DNA of 64,000 nt from JAGVSR01 sp963708775 (GTDB taxonomy: Bacteria > Pseudomonadota > Alphaproteobacteria > Rhizobiales > Hyphomicrobiaceae), in NCBI GenBank assembly GCA_963708775.1, contig CAVPTI010000011.1:98756-162755 (forward strand), written 5' to 3'. The notes beneath the pieces were generated by a model, which was not told where the DNA came from, searched no databases, and saw only the letters and a program-made list of their open reading frames with translations. The translations under genes and the position numbers were made by a program. Shown here in pieces: positions 42,593 through 51,517 of the stretch; the stretch's first letter is position 1; the number at the start of each line of letters is the position of its first letter.

Positions 42593-42624
42593 CAGCACGG
42601 GCTGTAGTCCTCAGCACGGGCTGT
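42593..42624. repeat. two direct repeats of CAGCACGGGCTGT
   Basis: Copies at 42593-42605 and 42612-42624, 19 bp apart, each an imperfect dyad (CAGC...GCTG), 51-82 bases before kdsD. Candidate regulator site. Confidence 0.45.
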
Positions 42625-42674
42625 TGGGCAGGCGTCCGGGGCTTAGGAATATCCGTTTGATCTTGGGGTGAGCC

Positions 42675-43691
42675 GTGGCGGAGATCAGCAGAAAATTGAG
42701 AGCTATTCCAGGCGGTCGTTCAGAGACGCGATCGGTTATCGCATCCGCCTTGCGGACCCTGGAACTGGAGACCGAAGGGCTCGGTGCGCTGCGGGCCTCT
42801 CTCGATAATGGGCTTGCAGGTCCGTTTTCGGAAGCCGTTCAGCTGATCAGGAAAGCGCGGGGCCGGGTCATCGTTTCGGGGATCGGCAAGAGCGGGCACA
42901 TCGGGCAGAAGATCGCCGCAACGATGGCTTCCACCGGTACGCCGGCCTCCTTTGTTCACCCCAGCGAGGCTTCGCACGGCGACCTCGGAATGATCACGCG
43001 CGACGATGTCATCCTGGCGCTGTCGTGGTCCGGGGAGACGGTGGAATTAAAGAATATCATCACCTTCTCGCGCCGCTTTTCGGTTCCGATGATCGCCATC
43101 ACCTCCAATGCTGGTTCGGCGCTGGGACAGCACTCAGATGTGGTGCTGGAACTGCCGCGCACGAAAGAAGCCTGTCCGCACGGGCTGGCGCCGACGACGT
43201 CGACGACCATGCAGCTGGCGATCGGCGATTGTCTGGCGGTCGCGCTGCTCGAAAGCCGTGGCTTCACGGCGCAAGACTTCAAGATGTTTCATCCAGGCGG
43301 CTCGCTGGGCGCAAGCCTGAAGTACGTCTCTGACTTGATGCACAAGGACGAGCGCTTGCCGCTGGCACCGCGCGGGCTGCCCATGAGCGAGGCGCTCGTA
43401 ATCATGACGGAAAAGAGCTTTGGTTGCCTCGGCGTTGTCGATGGGAAGGGCAAGCTGGTCGGGGTTCTGACTGATGGCGATCTCCGGCGTCACATGGGCG
43501 AAAAGCTGCTGACGGCGACGGCCGGCGAAGTGATGACGCGTAAACCAAAAACGGTGTCGCCAACAACGCTGGCGTCAGCCGCGCTCGAAGTCATCAATGC
43601 GTCGAGGATTACATCGCTTTTCGTCGTGGACGGCGGCAAGCCCGTCGGGATCGTCCATGTGCACGACCTGCTGCGAGCGGGCGTCGCATGA
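42675..43691 (+). CDS. kdsD: arabinose-5-phosphate isomerase (KdsD/KpsF family)
   Basis: 338 residues from a GTG start. Interconverts ribulose-5-P and arabinose-5-P, first step to KDO for LPS. SIS domain at about 45-185 (V-I-V-S-G-I-G-K-S-G-H-I, H-P-S-E-A-S-H-G-D-L-G, S-W-S-G-E-T-V-E-L, T-S-N-A-G-S-A-L, P-T-T-S-T-T) and two CBS domains (about 215-270 and 285-335; V-L-T-D-G-D-L-R-R). Complete. Confidence 0.93.
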   Translation: MAEISRKLRAIPGGRSETRSVIASALRTLELETEGLGALRASLDNGLAGPFSEAVQLIRKARGRVIVSGIGKSGHIGQKIAATMASTGTPASFVHPSEASHGDLGMITRDDVILALSWSGETVELKNIITFSRRFSVPMIAITSNAGSALGQHSDVVLELPRTKEACPHGLAPTTSTTMQLAIGDCLAVALLESRGFTAQDFKMFHPGGSLGASLKYVSDLMHKDERLPLAPRGLPMSEALVIMTEKSFGCLGVVDGKGKLVGVLTDGDLRRHMGEKLLTATAGEVMTRKPKTVSPTTLASAALEVINASRITSLFVVDGGKPVGIVHVHDLLRAGVA

Positions 43692-43714
43692 TGCTGCGCT
43701 AAGCGTGTTGCCGA

Positions 43715-44194
43715 CTACTCTTCTTTGTCGTTCGTGACGACGAGGGCGGTGCCGTTGACGCCCGTGACGAGGACGCGTGTGCCCGCGGGGGCATCTTCGC
43801 CTTCGGCCAGCCAAACGCTGTCGCCTGCGCGGACCTTGCCGCGGCCGCCTGTGATCGCGTCTTCAACAACAATGATGCGGCCAATGAACTGCGAGCCCGG
43901 GGCATTGATGTCGGGGTGGTGATCGCTCGGGCTGGCGCCTGTCATTCGCTTCACGCCAAAAACGGTTGCTACCGCGATAAGCGCGAAAACAACGAGTTGC
44001 ACGCCGAGCGGAAAGGCCTCGCCCGCTCCCAATGCGCTTGCGGCTGCAACGAGAAGACCGACGACGAAAGCGGCCAATCCGAACCAGAGGAAGTGAACGC
44101 CGGGTACGATCGTTTCAAGCGCCATGAGCACGAGCGCGACGACAAGCCAGCTCCAAAATCCAAGGCTGCTCAGGAGCGCGAAAAAGTCTTCCAT
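43715..44194 (-). CDS. NfeD-family membrane protein
   Basis: 159 residues. Three to four membrane segments in the first 80 residues and a C-terminal OB-fold (about 98-155: G-R-I-I-V-V-E-D-A-I-T-G-G-R-G-K-V-R-A-G-D-S-V-W). NfeD proteins pair with SPFH/stomatin proteins, as here: the SPFH gene ends 19 bases upstream. Confidence 0.85.
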   Translation of the reverse strand: MEDFFALLSSLGFWSWLVVALVLMALETIVPGVHFLWFGLAAFVVGLLVAAASALGAGEAFPLGVQLVVFALIAVATVFGVKRMTGASPSDHHPDINAPGSQFIGRIIVVEDAITGGRGKVRAGDSVWLAEGEDAPAGTRVLVTGVNGTALVVTNDKEE

Positions 44195-44213
44195 CTGTGG
44201 CGATTCCCGGGGT

Positions 44214-45155
44214 TTACGAGCGCGGTGTCTTGGGCGCACTACCAAAAGCTTCGCCCGTGAGTTGGGCAAGGCCGGCGATGGAGCCGATGACCGATGAGGC
44301 CTCCAGCGGCATCATGATGACCTTCTGGTTGGGTGCGGAGGCGAGCGATTCCAGAGCTTTCACGTAGTTGTTCGCAATGAAATAGTTGATGGCCTGAATG
44401 TTGCCGTTGGAGATCGCGTTGGAGACCAGCTCCGTCGCTTTGGCTTCGGCTTCGGCGGCGCGTTCGCGCGCTTCGGCATCCTTGAAGGCAGCTTCGCGGC
44501 GGCCTTCGGCTTCGAGAACGACGGCCTGCTTTGCGCCCTCGGCCTTGAGGATGGCAGCCTGACGGAGGCCTTCCGATTCCAAGATCTGGGCGCGCTTTTC
44601 GCGCTCCGCCTTCATCTGGCGACCCATGCTGTCAACGAGATCGCGGGGAGGTGCGATGTCTTTGATCTCGATGCGGGTGACCTTCACGCCCCAAGCTTCC
44701 GTAGCTGCATCGACGACGGTCAAGAGCTTCGCGTTGATGACGTCGCGGTTGGAGAGCAGTTCGTCGAGGTCCATCGAACCCATGACAGTGCGGACGTTGG
44801 TCATGGTCAAGTTGATGGTGGCGAGCTCGAGGTTGTCGACCGCGTACGCGGAGCGGCCGGCATCGAGCACCTGAAAGAAGGCGACGCCGTCGACGCGGAC
44901 CATGGCGTTGTCGCGGGTGATGACATCCTGGCTCGGGATGTCGATGACCTGCTCCTTCATGTTGATCTGGCTGCCGACGCGCTCAACGATGGGGATCAGA
45001 AAGTGCAGGCCCGGCGGAAGTGTCCGGGTGAAGCGGCCAAAGTTTTCGATGGTGAAGTTGTAGCCTTGCGGCACGACCTTCACGGTGGACCACAGAGTGA
45101 AGACCGCAAGGCCGATGAGCAGCAGGCCGAAAATCTGGAAGCCATCAACGTACAT
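44214..45155 (-). CDS. SPFH-domain (stomatin/QmcA-like) membrane protein
   Basis: 313 residues. One N-terminal membrane segment, then the SPFH/Band 7 domain: V-V-P-Q-G-Y-N-F-T-I-E-N-F-G-R-F-T-R-T-L-P-P-G-L-H-F-L-I-P, I-D-I-P-S-Q-D-V-I-T-R-D-N. A coiled coil rich in A-E-A/K-A-E follows (about 175-240). Forms oligomers in lipid microdomains and supports membrane-protein quality control together with NfeD and proteases such as FtsH. First gene of a two-gene operon with nfeD. Confidence 0.92.
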   Translation of the reverse strand: MYVDGFQIFGLLLIGLAVFTLWSTVKVVPQGYNFTIENFGRFTRTLPPGLHFLIPIVERVGSQINMKEQVIDIPSQDVITRDNAMVRVDGVAFFQVLDAGRSAYAVDNLELATINLTMTNVRTVMGSMDLDELLSNRDVINAKLLTVVDAATEAWGVKVTRIEIKDIAPPRDLVDSMGRQMKAEREKRAQILESEGLRQAAILKAEGAKQAVVLEAEGRREAAFKDAEARERAAEAEAKATELVSNAISNGNIQAINYFIANNYVKALESLASAPNQKVIMMPLEASSVIGSIAGLAQLTGEAFGSAPKTPRS

Positions 45156-45334
45156 GGAAGCACCCCCTTGGGCGGCCAGAGCAAGGCCTGGCGATTGAAA
45201 CGATCAGCCCGCACCATTGCCGACGATTATGAAAAACAAAGTAAACAGAGTGTCTTACCGCTACACTTCTGAGCATTATGTGTGCTCGAATGGTGTCACT
45301 GGCTGGTCTGTGCCTGCAACTTGAGGGGCGTCAG

Positions 45335-45766
45335 GTGAAATTCGGATGGGTTGCCATTGCTGTCGTGACCACGATTCTTCTGCTGAGGCCGGTAGCAGCC
45401 GATCAACGGTATGCGACCCCACCGCCGGGAAGTGCGGAACGCACAGCTGTGCTCGATGCGGCGCGGGTTCCCATGGAGAAGGACCTGGGGCAGGCTATCA
45501 TTTTGCAGGTGAAGACGCTGCGCGTGACACCGGAGTGGGCCTTCCTGCACGGCATCCCCAAGCGGGCGGATGGCAAGCCGGTGGACTACTCCAAGTCGAT
45601 CTATGCGCAAATCGCGGACGACGGCGCATTCAGCGGAGAAGCGGCGGTGCTGCTTGCGCGCGAAGGAACAGGATGGCGGCTCGTCACATATTCGGTAGGG
45701 TTCAGCGATGTAGTCTGGGACAGCTGGGATGAAGAATTCGGCGCGCCGTCATGGTTGTGGCCCTGA
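45335..45766 (+). CDS. secreted protein, function unknown
   Basis: 143 residues from GTG 45335. Signal peptide V-K-F-G-W-V-A-I-A-V-V-T-T-I-L-L-L-R-P-V-A-A, mature part beginning D-Q-R-Y-A-T-P-P. Contains a segment L-R-V-T-P-E-W-A-F-L-H-G-I-P and a Trp-rich end W-D-S-W-D-E-E-F-G-A-P-S-W-L-W-P. ATGs at 45278 and 45290 are possible but put extra residues in front of the leader. No known domain named with confidence. Confidence 0.6.
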   Translation: MKFGWVAIAVVTTILLLRPVAADQRYATPPPGSAERTAVLDAARVPMEKDLGQAIILQVKTLRVTPEWAFLHGIPKRADGKPVDYSKSIYAQIADDGAFSGEAAVLLAREGTGWRLVTYSVGFSDVVWDSWDEEFGAPSWLWP

Positions 45767-45784
45767 CGGACGCGCACTCAGCAG

Positions 45785-46837
45785 TCAGATCCAGCCGGCT
45801 AATTCACGGCGCACGATGGCTTCCAGCACATCGACGCCCTCGTCGCTGTCGTTCAGGGCCGGCAGATAGGCAAACTTTTCCCCGCCGTTGTCCTCGAAGA
45901 TGTGACGATTTTCACCGTCAAGTTCCTCAAGCGTCTCCAGACAATCGGCTGAGAAGCCGGGCGCGACGAGCGCAAGATTTTTCACGCCCTCCTTCGCGAG
46001 ACGCTCCACCGTCATGTCGGTGTAGGGCTGCAGCCAGGGATCGTTGCCGAAACGCGATTGGAAGGTGGTCAGCCAGTTTTCCTTCGGCCAACCGAGTGCT
46101 TCGCGCAGCAGGCGTGAGGTTTTCTGGCAGTGGCAGTGGTAGGGGTCGCCGCGGTCGAAATATTTCTGCGGCATACCGTGGAAGGTCGCCACGATCTTCT
46201 CTGGCACGAAATCCAGACCGGCGAGGCTTGCCTGCATCGATTTGGCAAGACGGTCAATATAGACGGGATCATCGTGATAGGCGGGGGCGACGCGAACGAA
46301 CGGCTGCCACCGCATCTTCATGAGCGCGCGGAAAGCCTGGTCGCAGGCCGTGGCCGTGGTGGCGGCGGCATACTGCGGATACAGGGGGACGAGCAGGATG
46401 CGCTCGCAACCCTGCTTCTGCAATTCGCGGATACGGCTCTCGGTCGAGGGGTTCGCGTAGCGCATGGCCCAGTCGACGATCACCTTGGGATGTTCGGACA
46501 GGCGCTCGGCTAGCTTGTCGGCCTGCGAGCGGGTGATGGTTTTCAGCGGACCTTCGTCGAGTTCATTGTTCCAGATGGTCGCGTAATCGCGCCCCTTGCG
46601 GGATGGGCGGACCGTCAGGATGATGAGATTGAGGATCGGCCACCACTTCCACTTCGGTTCCTCGATCACGCGCTCGTCGGAGAGGAACTCCTTCAAATAC
46701 CGGCGCATGGGCCAGTACGTGGTCCCGTCCGGCGTCCCTAGATTGAGGAGCAGAACGCCCACGCGGCCAAATGCAACCTGCGGATGCGTTTCCGGCAGGT
46801 TGGAGACATCGGCGCGGGGCGGATAAGGCTTCAGCAT
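45785..46837 (-). CDS. hemH: ferrochelatase
   Basis: 350 residues. Inserts Fe2+ into protoporphyrin IX, the last step of haem synthesis. G-V-L-L-L-N-L-G-T-P-D, R-R-Y-L-K-E-F-L-S-D-x-R-V-I-E, L-V-P-L-Y-P-Q-Y-A-A-A-T-T, F-H-G-M-P-Q-K-Y (catalytic His), and E-T-L-E-E-L-D (acidic end) are visible. Single gene. Confidence 0.96.
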   Translation of the reverse strand: MLKPYPPRADVSNLPETHPQVAFGRVGVLLLNLGTPDGTTYWPMRRYLKEFLSDERVIEEPKWKWWPILNLIILTVRPSRKGRDYATIWNNELDEGPLKTITRSQADKLAERLSEHPKVIVDWAMRYANPSTESRIRELQKQGCERILLVPLYPQYAAATTATACDQAFRALMKMRWQPFVRVAPAYHDDPVYIDRLAKSMQASLAGLDFVPEKIVATFHGMPQKYFDRGDPYHCHCQKTSRLLREALGWPKENWLTTFQSRFGNDPWLQPYTDMTVERLAKEGVKNLALVAPGFSADCLETLEELDGENRHIFEDNGGEKFAYLPALNDSDEGVDVLEAIVRRELAGWI

Positions 46838-46980
46838 GGGTGTCCAGGTGCTGGAGTGATTTGATCATCCTCGATACGTGACCCGTAGCGTATCCGATTG
46901 CTGCCGACAACGCCGTCGCCTGCGGCAGGTCGCACACTCGACCCGTCGTCGGGGCAGAACGCCTGGGACCGGGAAGATAT

Positions 46981-47967
46981 TCAGTCCGGAGCGGCGTCGT
47001 TCGCCGGTAGAGCCTTTCCGGCGGATATAATGACAGCTGCGGATGGATTGCGTCGCTGGCGGGCCAAGCTTTTCGCCGCCGGCCAAAGTTTTACGATCAA
47101 ACGTTCTAAATCGGTCGGGGGAAGGGCGTAAAGGCGGCGCGCGAGCGGCTTGGCGGTGGCACGGATGCGGGTTTGCTCGGCCTTGGCCAGAGCGCAGATG
47201 TGCTGGCGAATGTCTGGCGCAAGCTTGCTCGAGCCGTCGTCAGCAAAGTGGGCCGTGACCACGCTCAGGTCGTGATCCAGGCCGATCAGCTGGGACTGTT
47301 CGCGAGCAGCCGTAATGCGGACGTCCATCATTTCGGGCCAGACTTGAACAAGAAGCTGGCAGTGACGCCAATGGTGCTGAAGAGCCTTGCGGAAGCTGTG
47401 AAATGCCTCGTCGTCCTGCGCCCGGTAGGCCTTTTTGAGGGCTTTGCGACCGTCAGCGTAGGTGTCGGCGAAACCGGCGGCCAGTGTGGAGATATTGGCG
47501 CGTTTGACTTTCAGGGCATGGATGGCGTGTTCCGCGTCATGCAGCCTGCCGATGGCGGCATTGATGTTTTGGGTCGCCTGGGTGTGCGCGAAGCCGTTGA
47601 GCGTGCCGGCGCCCAACTCGCCCAAAGCAGCAGCGAGTGCGGCCTTGTCGCTTGGTGCTTCAGCATCGGCTGCCAAGTGCGTCAGCGTTTCGGTCATCAC
47701 CTCGCGGTCACGATCATGGGACAACAAGCGGGCAATATCGCGGAAAGCCAGATCGCAGGTGCGAAAGTCAGCGCGGCTCAGGCCGGGCCGAACAAGGCGC
47801 AGAATTGACCGGCAGCGCTTCAGCGACTTTCGTGTCGCGTGGATCGCGCTGCCGCCGTCGTCAAGTACCCCGGACAGGTGGCCGATGGCTCGGCCGACCT
47901 GAGCGGAAAGAAGACGCCGGACATCCTTTTCGAGTTCGGCATTGAACTTAACGCGATACGCCATCAT
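46981..47967 (-). CDS. CHAD-domain protein
   Basis: 328 residues. CHAD domains are alpha-helical with conserved His and basic residues and bind polyphosphate; here A-I-H-A-T-R-K-S-L-K-R-C-R (about 40-52) and F-H-S-F-R-K-A-L-Q-H-H-W-R-H (about 190-203) are the two typical basic motifs. There is no CYTH domain attached. Start is one of two consecutive ATGs at 47967 and 47964; the upstream frame is not coding. Confidence 0.85.
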   Translation of the reverse strand: MMAYRVKFNAELEKDVRRLLSAQVGRAIGHLSGVLDDGGSAIHATRKSLKRCRSILRLVRPGLSRADFRTCDLAFRDIARLLSHDRDREVMTETLTHLAADAEAPSDKAALAAALGELGAGTLNGFAHTQATQNINAAIGRLHDAEHAIHALKVKRANISTLAAGFADTYADGRKALKKAYRAQDDEAFHSFRKALQHHWRHCQLLVQVWPEMMDVRITAAREQSQLIGLDHDLSVVTAHFADDGSSKLAPDIRQHICALAKAEQTRIRATAKPLARRLYALPPTDLERLIVKLWPAAKSLARQRRNPSAAVIISAGKALPANDAAPD

Positions 47968-48029
47968 GGACTTGAGCTTGAATTGTGTGGTCGCCGGAGC
48001 AAAGCAGCGCAATGTGTTACAATCAAATC

Positions 48030-48875
48030 CTATTTTGCGACCGACACTAATGCTGCGCAACCGAGCAGCGGCGTTGATGTTGCTGCAACATAGGGCTGCC
48101 GGGGCGGGGGTGGAGCGGGATCGAGCCGCAGTCCGTAGGAGCCGCAGCCGGCGGATCCGGCCGCTGCCGGTGCAAAACGTCCTCCGGTCACGCGACGGAT
48201 TTCTTCGCGCTCGCGGTCCTGGTGCCAACGATCAAGCGCGATCCGGCCGGGGCAGTCATCGCCGCAGTCTTCGGGCAGGAGTACAGAGACAGCCCAGGTC
48301 TGGCGGCCATCAATGAAAATGCGGACGGCTGTGCCGGCGGCCGTCACCGCCGCTGGTCCGCGGCCGGATGCGTCGGCCAGTTCCAGCAGATGATCCTGCC
48401 CCGTCACGCGCAGGCCACGGCGGAGGCGCACCGCCACTGCCGTTGTCGGAACAGGGGCGCGATCTACGATCGGTGCGTTTGCATTTGGATCCGCACTGGC
48501 CGCATGAATTTGGCGCGACACGACGAGGCGCCATTGTCCAGCGGGAAACCAGCGGCGCAGGGTCGGCACATCCGTTACTCCCTGCAACAGGACGATGTCC
48601 GCATCGACGGATGTGGATGCTTTCGCTTTGACGGGCTCCGAGCGGCGTTCCGACCCGAATGTCGTGCGCCACTGGGGTGCGGGCGGATCGGCCGATTTGG
48701 TAACTTGGTCGGGCATCGTGCGGACATCGACGGAGAGGAGGACGAGGGCATCATCCGGAACTACCATCGGCGGGGATGGTGTCGGTGTAGTGGTGGACAC
48801 ATCCTGGGCGGCGCAGAGTTGAGCGCACGTCGCCAGTATCACGGCTGACATGACAGCTGAAAACTTTCGGCGCAT
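48030..48875 (-). CDS. secreted protein resembling an endonuclease/exonuclease/phosphatase fold
   Basis: 281 residues. Signal peptide M-R-R-K-F-S-A-V-M-S-A-V-I-L-A-T-C-A-Q-L-C-A-A. A-D-I-V-L-L-Q-G-V-T-D-V recalls the A-D-I-V-x-L-Q-E-V strand of the EEP superfamily but lacks the catalytic Glu (Q-G-V for Q-E-V), and Cys pairs D-C-G-D-D-C occur later. The assignment is weak; an inactive or divergent member is possible. Confidence 0.5.
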   Translation of the reverse strand: MRRKFSAVMSAVILATCAQLCAAQDVSTTTPTPSPPMVVPDDALVLLSVDVRTMPDQVTKSADPPAPQWRTTFGSERRSEPVKAKASTSVDADIVLLQGVTDVPTLRRWFPAGQWRLVVSRQIHAASADPNANAPIVDRAPVPTTAVAVRLRRGLRVTGQDHLLELADASGRGPAAVTAAGTAVRIFIDGRQTWAVSVLLPEDCGDDCPGRIALDRWHQDREREEIRRVTGGRFAPAAAGSAGCGSYGLRLDPAPPPPRQPYVAATSTPLLGCAALVSVAK

Positions 48876-48987
48876 AGGTCGGCCTCCGCAGACAACGTGT
48901 GCCACATGGGGCTGTTGAACTGCCGCCTCTCTTTTTGGTCCGATTCTGCCGTATAAGACATCGCTTCAGATACAGAAGAGACGATCG

Positions 48988-49920
48988 ATGAGCCATGCAC
49001 CGGCCGAACCACCTCAGGTCGCCAGCCTCTGGTGTTCCAGGCTTGCCGTCTTCGCCCTCGTGCTGATTGCCGCCACACTTCTCCTGCACCGATTTTTCGG
49101 TTTGCCGACAGCGGTCGCGCTCAATCTCGTGGGCGCTGGCATCCTGTTGGCGGCCATCGCCGTCCTGCTTGGGGTGATTGCCGGGATCGGCGTGTGGCGG
49201 ACGGGCCGCAGCGGCGCGGCGCGCATCATATTGGGCATGTCGCTTGGGCTTGCTGTTCTTGCCCTACCGGTCACGATCGTGCTGGCGGCGCGATCCTATC
49301 CCACGATCAATGACTTGACGACAGACGTGCGTGATCCGCCGGCGTTCCAAGCGCTGGCACCGTTGCGCAGCGGGATGGCCAATCCGGCGGCGTATCCGGG
49401 CGAAGGCTTTGCCGCGCGACAAGCTGCGGCTTATCCCGATCTCGTCCCGCTTGACGTCAATCGTCCCGCTCCTGAGGTTTTTGATCTCGTGATCGACGCC
49501 TTGAAGCGGCTTCAAATGACCATTGTTGCCGAGCAAGAACCGACGGATGAAAACCCTATCGGTCGCGCGGAGGCGGTCGATCGGACGCTCATTCTCGGCT
49601 TCTACGACGACATTGCCGTGCGCGTGACTCCGGTTGGTGATTTGTCCGATCCGCGTGCGCGGATCGATCTAAGGTCATCGTCTCGCTATGGTCGATCTGA
49701 CTTCGGCGCCAATGCGCAGCGGCTGCGTAGCATCATGCGAGAAATCGTTGCGCGCTTGGAAGCGACGGTGCCCGCGCCCGGCGAGGTGCCGAGCGCCAAC
49801 AAAAGAACACTCAAGCCGGGGCAAAGCGCTGATCGAGAGAAAGGGGGCCGTCGCAAGTCACCAGATGACGGTCCGCAAGGTACTCGACGTGCGCAAGAAC
49901 GGAAAGCTCCGCCGCCTTGA
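48988..49920 (+). CDS. DUF1499 membrane protein
   Basis: 310 residues. Three membrane segments in the first 110 residues, then the DUF1499 domain (about 150-260) with L-D-V-N-R-P-A-P-E-V-F-D-L-V, and the hallmark R-I-D-L-R-S-S-S-R-Y-G-R-S-D-F-G-A-N. The last 36 residues are a low-complexity tail that overlaps the convergent hydrolase gene by 110 bases, so the natural stop could lie earlier if the tail came from a frameshift. Function unknown. Confidence 0.8.
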   Translation: MSHAPAEPPQVASLWCSRLAVFALVLIAATLLLHRFFGLPTAVALNLVGAGILLAAIAVLLGVIAGIGVWRTGRSGAARIILGMSLGLAVLALPVTIVLAARSYPTINDLTTDVRDPPAFQALAPLRSGMANPAAYPGEGFAARQAAAYPDLVPLDVNRPAPEVFDLVIDALKRLQMTIVAEQEPTDENPIGRAEAVDRTLILGFYDDIAVRVTPVGDLSDPRARIDLRSSSRYGRSDFGANAQRLRSIMREIVARLEATVPAPGEVPSANKRTLKPGQSADREKGGRRKSPDDGPQGTRRAQERKAPPP

Positions 49921-50692
49921 TGAGGCGTTTGTCGATCGTGCTGTAGACGAGCGCTACCACTTCGGGAATGCTGGCTGCACCGTCTCGGATCGCAGCCAGG
50001 ATCGCCTGCTCGCGCCACTGCCGATGGACGAGATAGGCTTTCACCGTCCGCAAGGGCTTTTCCAATCGGCCGCCATGACCTGGAAGGTAGAGCCGGTCGC
50101 GCCGCTTCAAGAGCAATTCCAACGAGCCGATGTAATCCGACATGCGCCCTTCGGGTGGCGCGATGACCGTTGTATTCCAGGCCATCACATGATCGCCGGA
50201 AAAGACTAGGCGCTGGCCCTTAAGTCCGAGGCAGATATGGTCTGGGGCGTGGCCGGGCGAATGGAGAACTTCGAGCGCCCAGTCCGCACCCTCGATCTCG
50301 TCGCCATGAGCGATGCGCTTGTCCGGCGTAAACGTATGATCGACGAACTCTTTGCCGGACGGCATATGAGCGGCCTCTGTCCGCGTCCGCTCACCGCCGC
50401 GGCCGAAGGCGACGATTGGCGCTCCGGTGGCAGCCGCCAGAGCGGGTGCGCCGTCGCTATGGTCGCGGTGGGCATGGGTAATGACGATGTGGGTGATCGG
50501 GCGTCCAGCGGCGGCGGCGAGAATGGCGGCGCGATGGGTTTCGTCCTCTGGGCCCGGATCGATGACGGCGAGCCCTGTCGTGCCAACGAGATAGGTGTTG
50601 GTGCCGCGAAATGTGAACGGACTGGGATTGGGTGCTACGATGCGCACGACACCAGGCGCCATGGGCTCGGGGTGGCCGTAGCGGAACGACAT
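49811..50692 (-). CDS. metallo-beta-lactamase fold hydrolase (LACTB2-like)
   Basis: 293 residues. Metal motif T-H-A-H-R-D-H-S-D at about 92-100, further ligands H in H-S-P-G-H-A-P-D, D in S-G-D-H, and H in L-P-G-H-G-G; a C-terminal winged-helix-like region R-Q-W-R-E-Q-A-I-L-A-A-I. The N-terminus N-P-S-P-F-T-F-R-G-T-N-T-Y-L-V-G matches the LACTB2/glyoxalase-II-like group. Start at 50692 fits the family; a start at 50758 cannot be excluded. Confidence 0.88.
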   Translation of the reverse strand: MSFRYGHPEPMAPGVVRIVAPNPSPFTFRGTNTYLVGTTGLAVIDPGPEDETHRAAILAAAAGRPITHIVITHAHRDHSDGAPALAAATGAPIVAFGRGGERTRTEAAHMPSGKEFVDHTFTPDKRIAHGDEIEGADWALEVLHSPGHAPDHICLGLKGQRLVFSGDHVMAWNTTVIAPPEGRMSDYIGSLELLLKRRDRLYLPGHGGRLEKPLRTVKAYLVHRQWREQAILAAIRDGAASIPEVVALVYSTIDKRLIKAAELSVLAHVEYLADRHLVTCDGPLSLDQRFAPA

Positions 50693-50832
50693 CGACGTTT
50701 TAAAGGGGATCTCGGTCAAGGCAGGCCTCGGCTCGCGGCGCAGGACGCACAGTGGCATGATTGGACCGTGTGGCCCAACGGCATGCAACAGCGCAGGGGG
50801 CTCGGCAGGTTTGAACGGGCAGGAACGAGGAA

Positions 50833-50909
50833 TGGTCGGAGCGAGAGGATTCGAACCTCCGACCCCTTGCTCCCGAAGCAAGTGCGCTACCAGGCTGCGC
50901 TACGCTCCG
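50833..50909 (-). tRNA. tRNA-Pro (anticodon CGG)
   Basis: 77 nt including an encoded CCA. Acceptor stem CGGAGCG/CGCTCCG, anticodon stem CTTGC/GCAAG with loop TTCGGGA, T-arm with GGTTCGAAT. Read on the minus strand. Confidence 0.95.
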
Positions 50910-51163
50910 ACCGGTGCCGCCTCCATCAAACGTCGCTCCATAGAGAGGAGCGGCAGGACGGGGCGAGCGAGCGTGTCCGCGATGGCCTCAGTGTGGGGCC
51001 AAAATGCGGGCGGGAGCGCTTTATAGCCATCCGGCCCCTTGGCCGCAAGCGTTACGAGGGGCGCGTTTTCCAGCGGCATGATGTGGCGGGCCGAACGGGG
51101 GCGTTGCTGGCGGACCGCTCCGCCAGTATGGTGCGCGCCGCGCGGTGTCCGCACCGCCGGTTT

Positions 51164-51238
51164 TGGGGCGTAGCCAAGTGGTAAGGCAGCGGATTTTGAT
51201 TCCGCCATGCGGAGGTTCGAACCCTCCCGCCCCAGCCA
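51164..51238 (+). tRNA. tRNA-Gln (anticodon TTG)
   Basis: 75 nt including CCA. Acceptor TGGGGCG/CGCCCCA, anticodon stem GCGGA/TCCGC with loop TTTTGAT, T-arm with GGTTCGAAC. It marks the left border of the accessory region. Confidence 0.95.
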
Positions 51239-51517
51239 ACTTCTAAGCTATTGATATAGATGCGAAAAATACGTTTTCGCGTGTTGTGAATTCGTGCCTA
51301 ACTTCCGACGGTTAGCGCGGTGTGCGAGTGACCGAGCCGCGATGAGAGACGGTCGTTCGCGGGATATGCCGCCGACACGTCGAGGTTATCTCTCAAGGCC
51401 TTTTTCGTGCTGCGGGTTCGCCGTCGAAAACGCGTGCGCTATTCGTCCGTTTTTCAGTTTTGAAAACGCGCCATCATTCGCACTCCGCTGAGTGTGCGAA
51501 GTCGCGCTTCTGTTGCA

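Noticed and set aside
51239..51517. attachment-site repeat of tRNA-Gln
   Set aside because: I looked for a copy of the tRNA 3' end (CCTCCCGCCCCAGCCA) further right in the window and did not see one.
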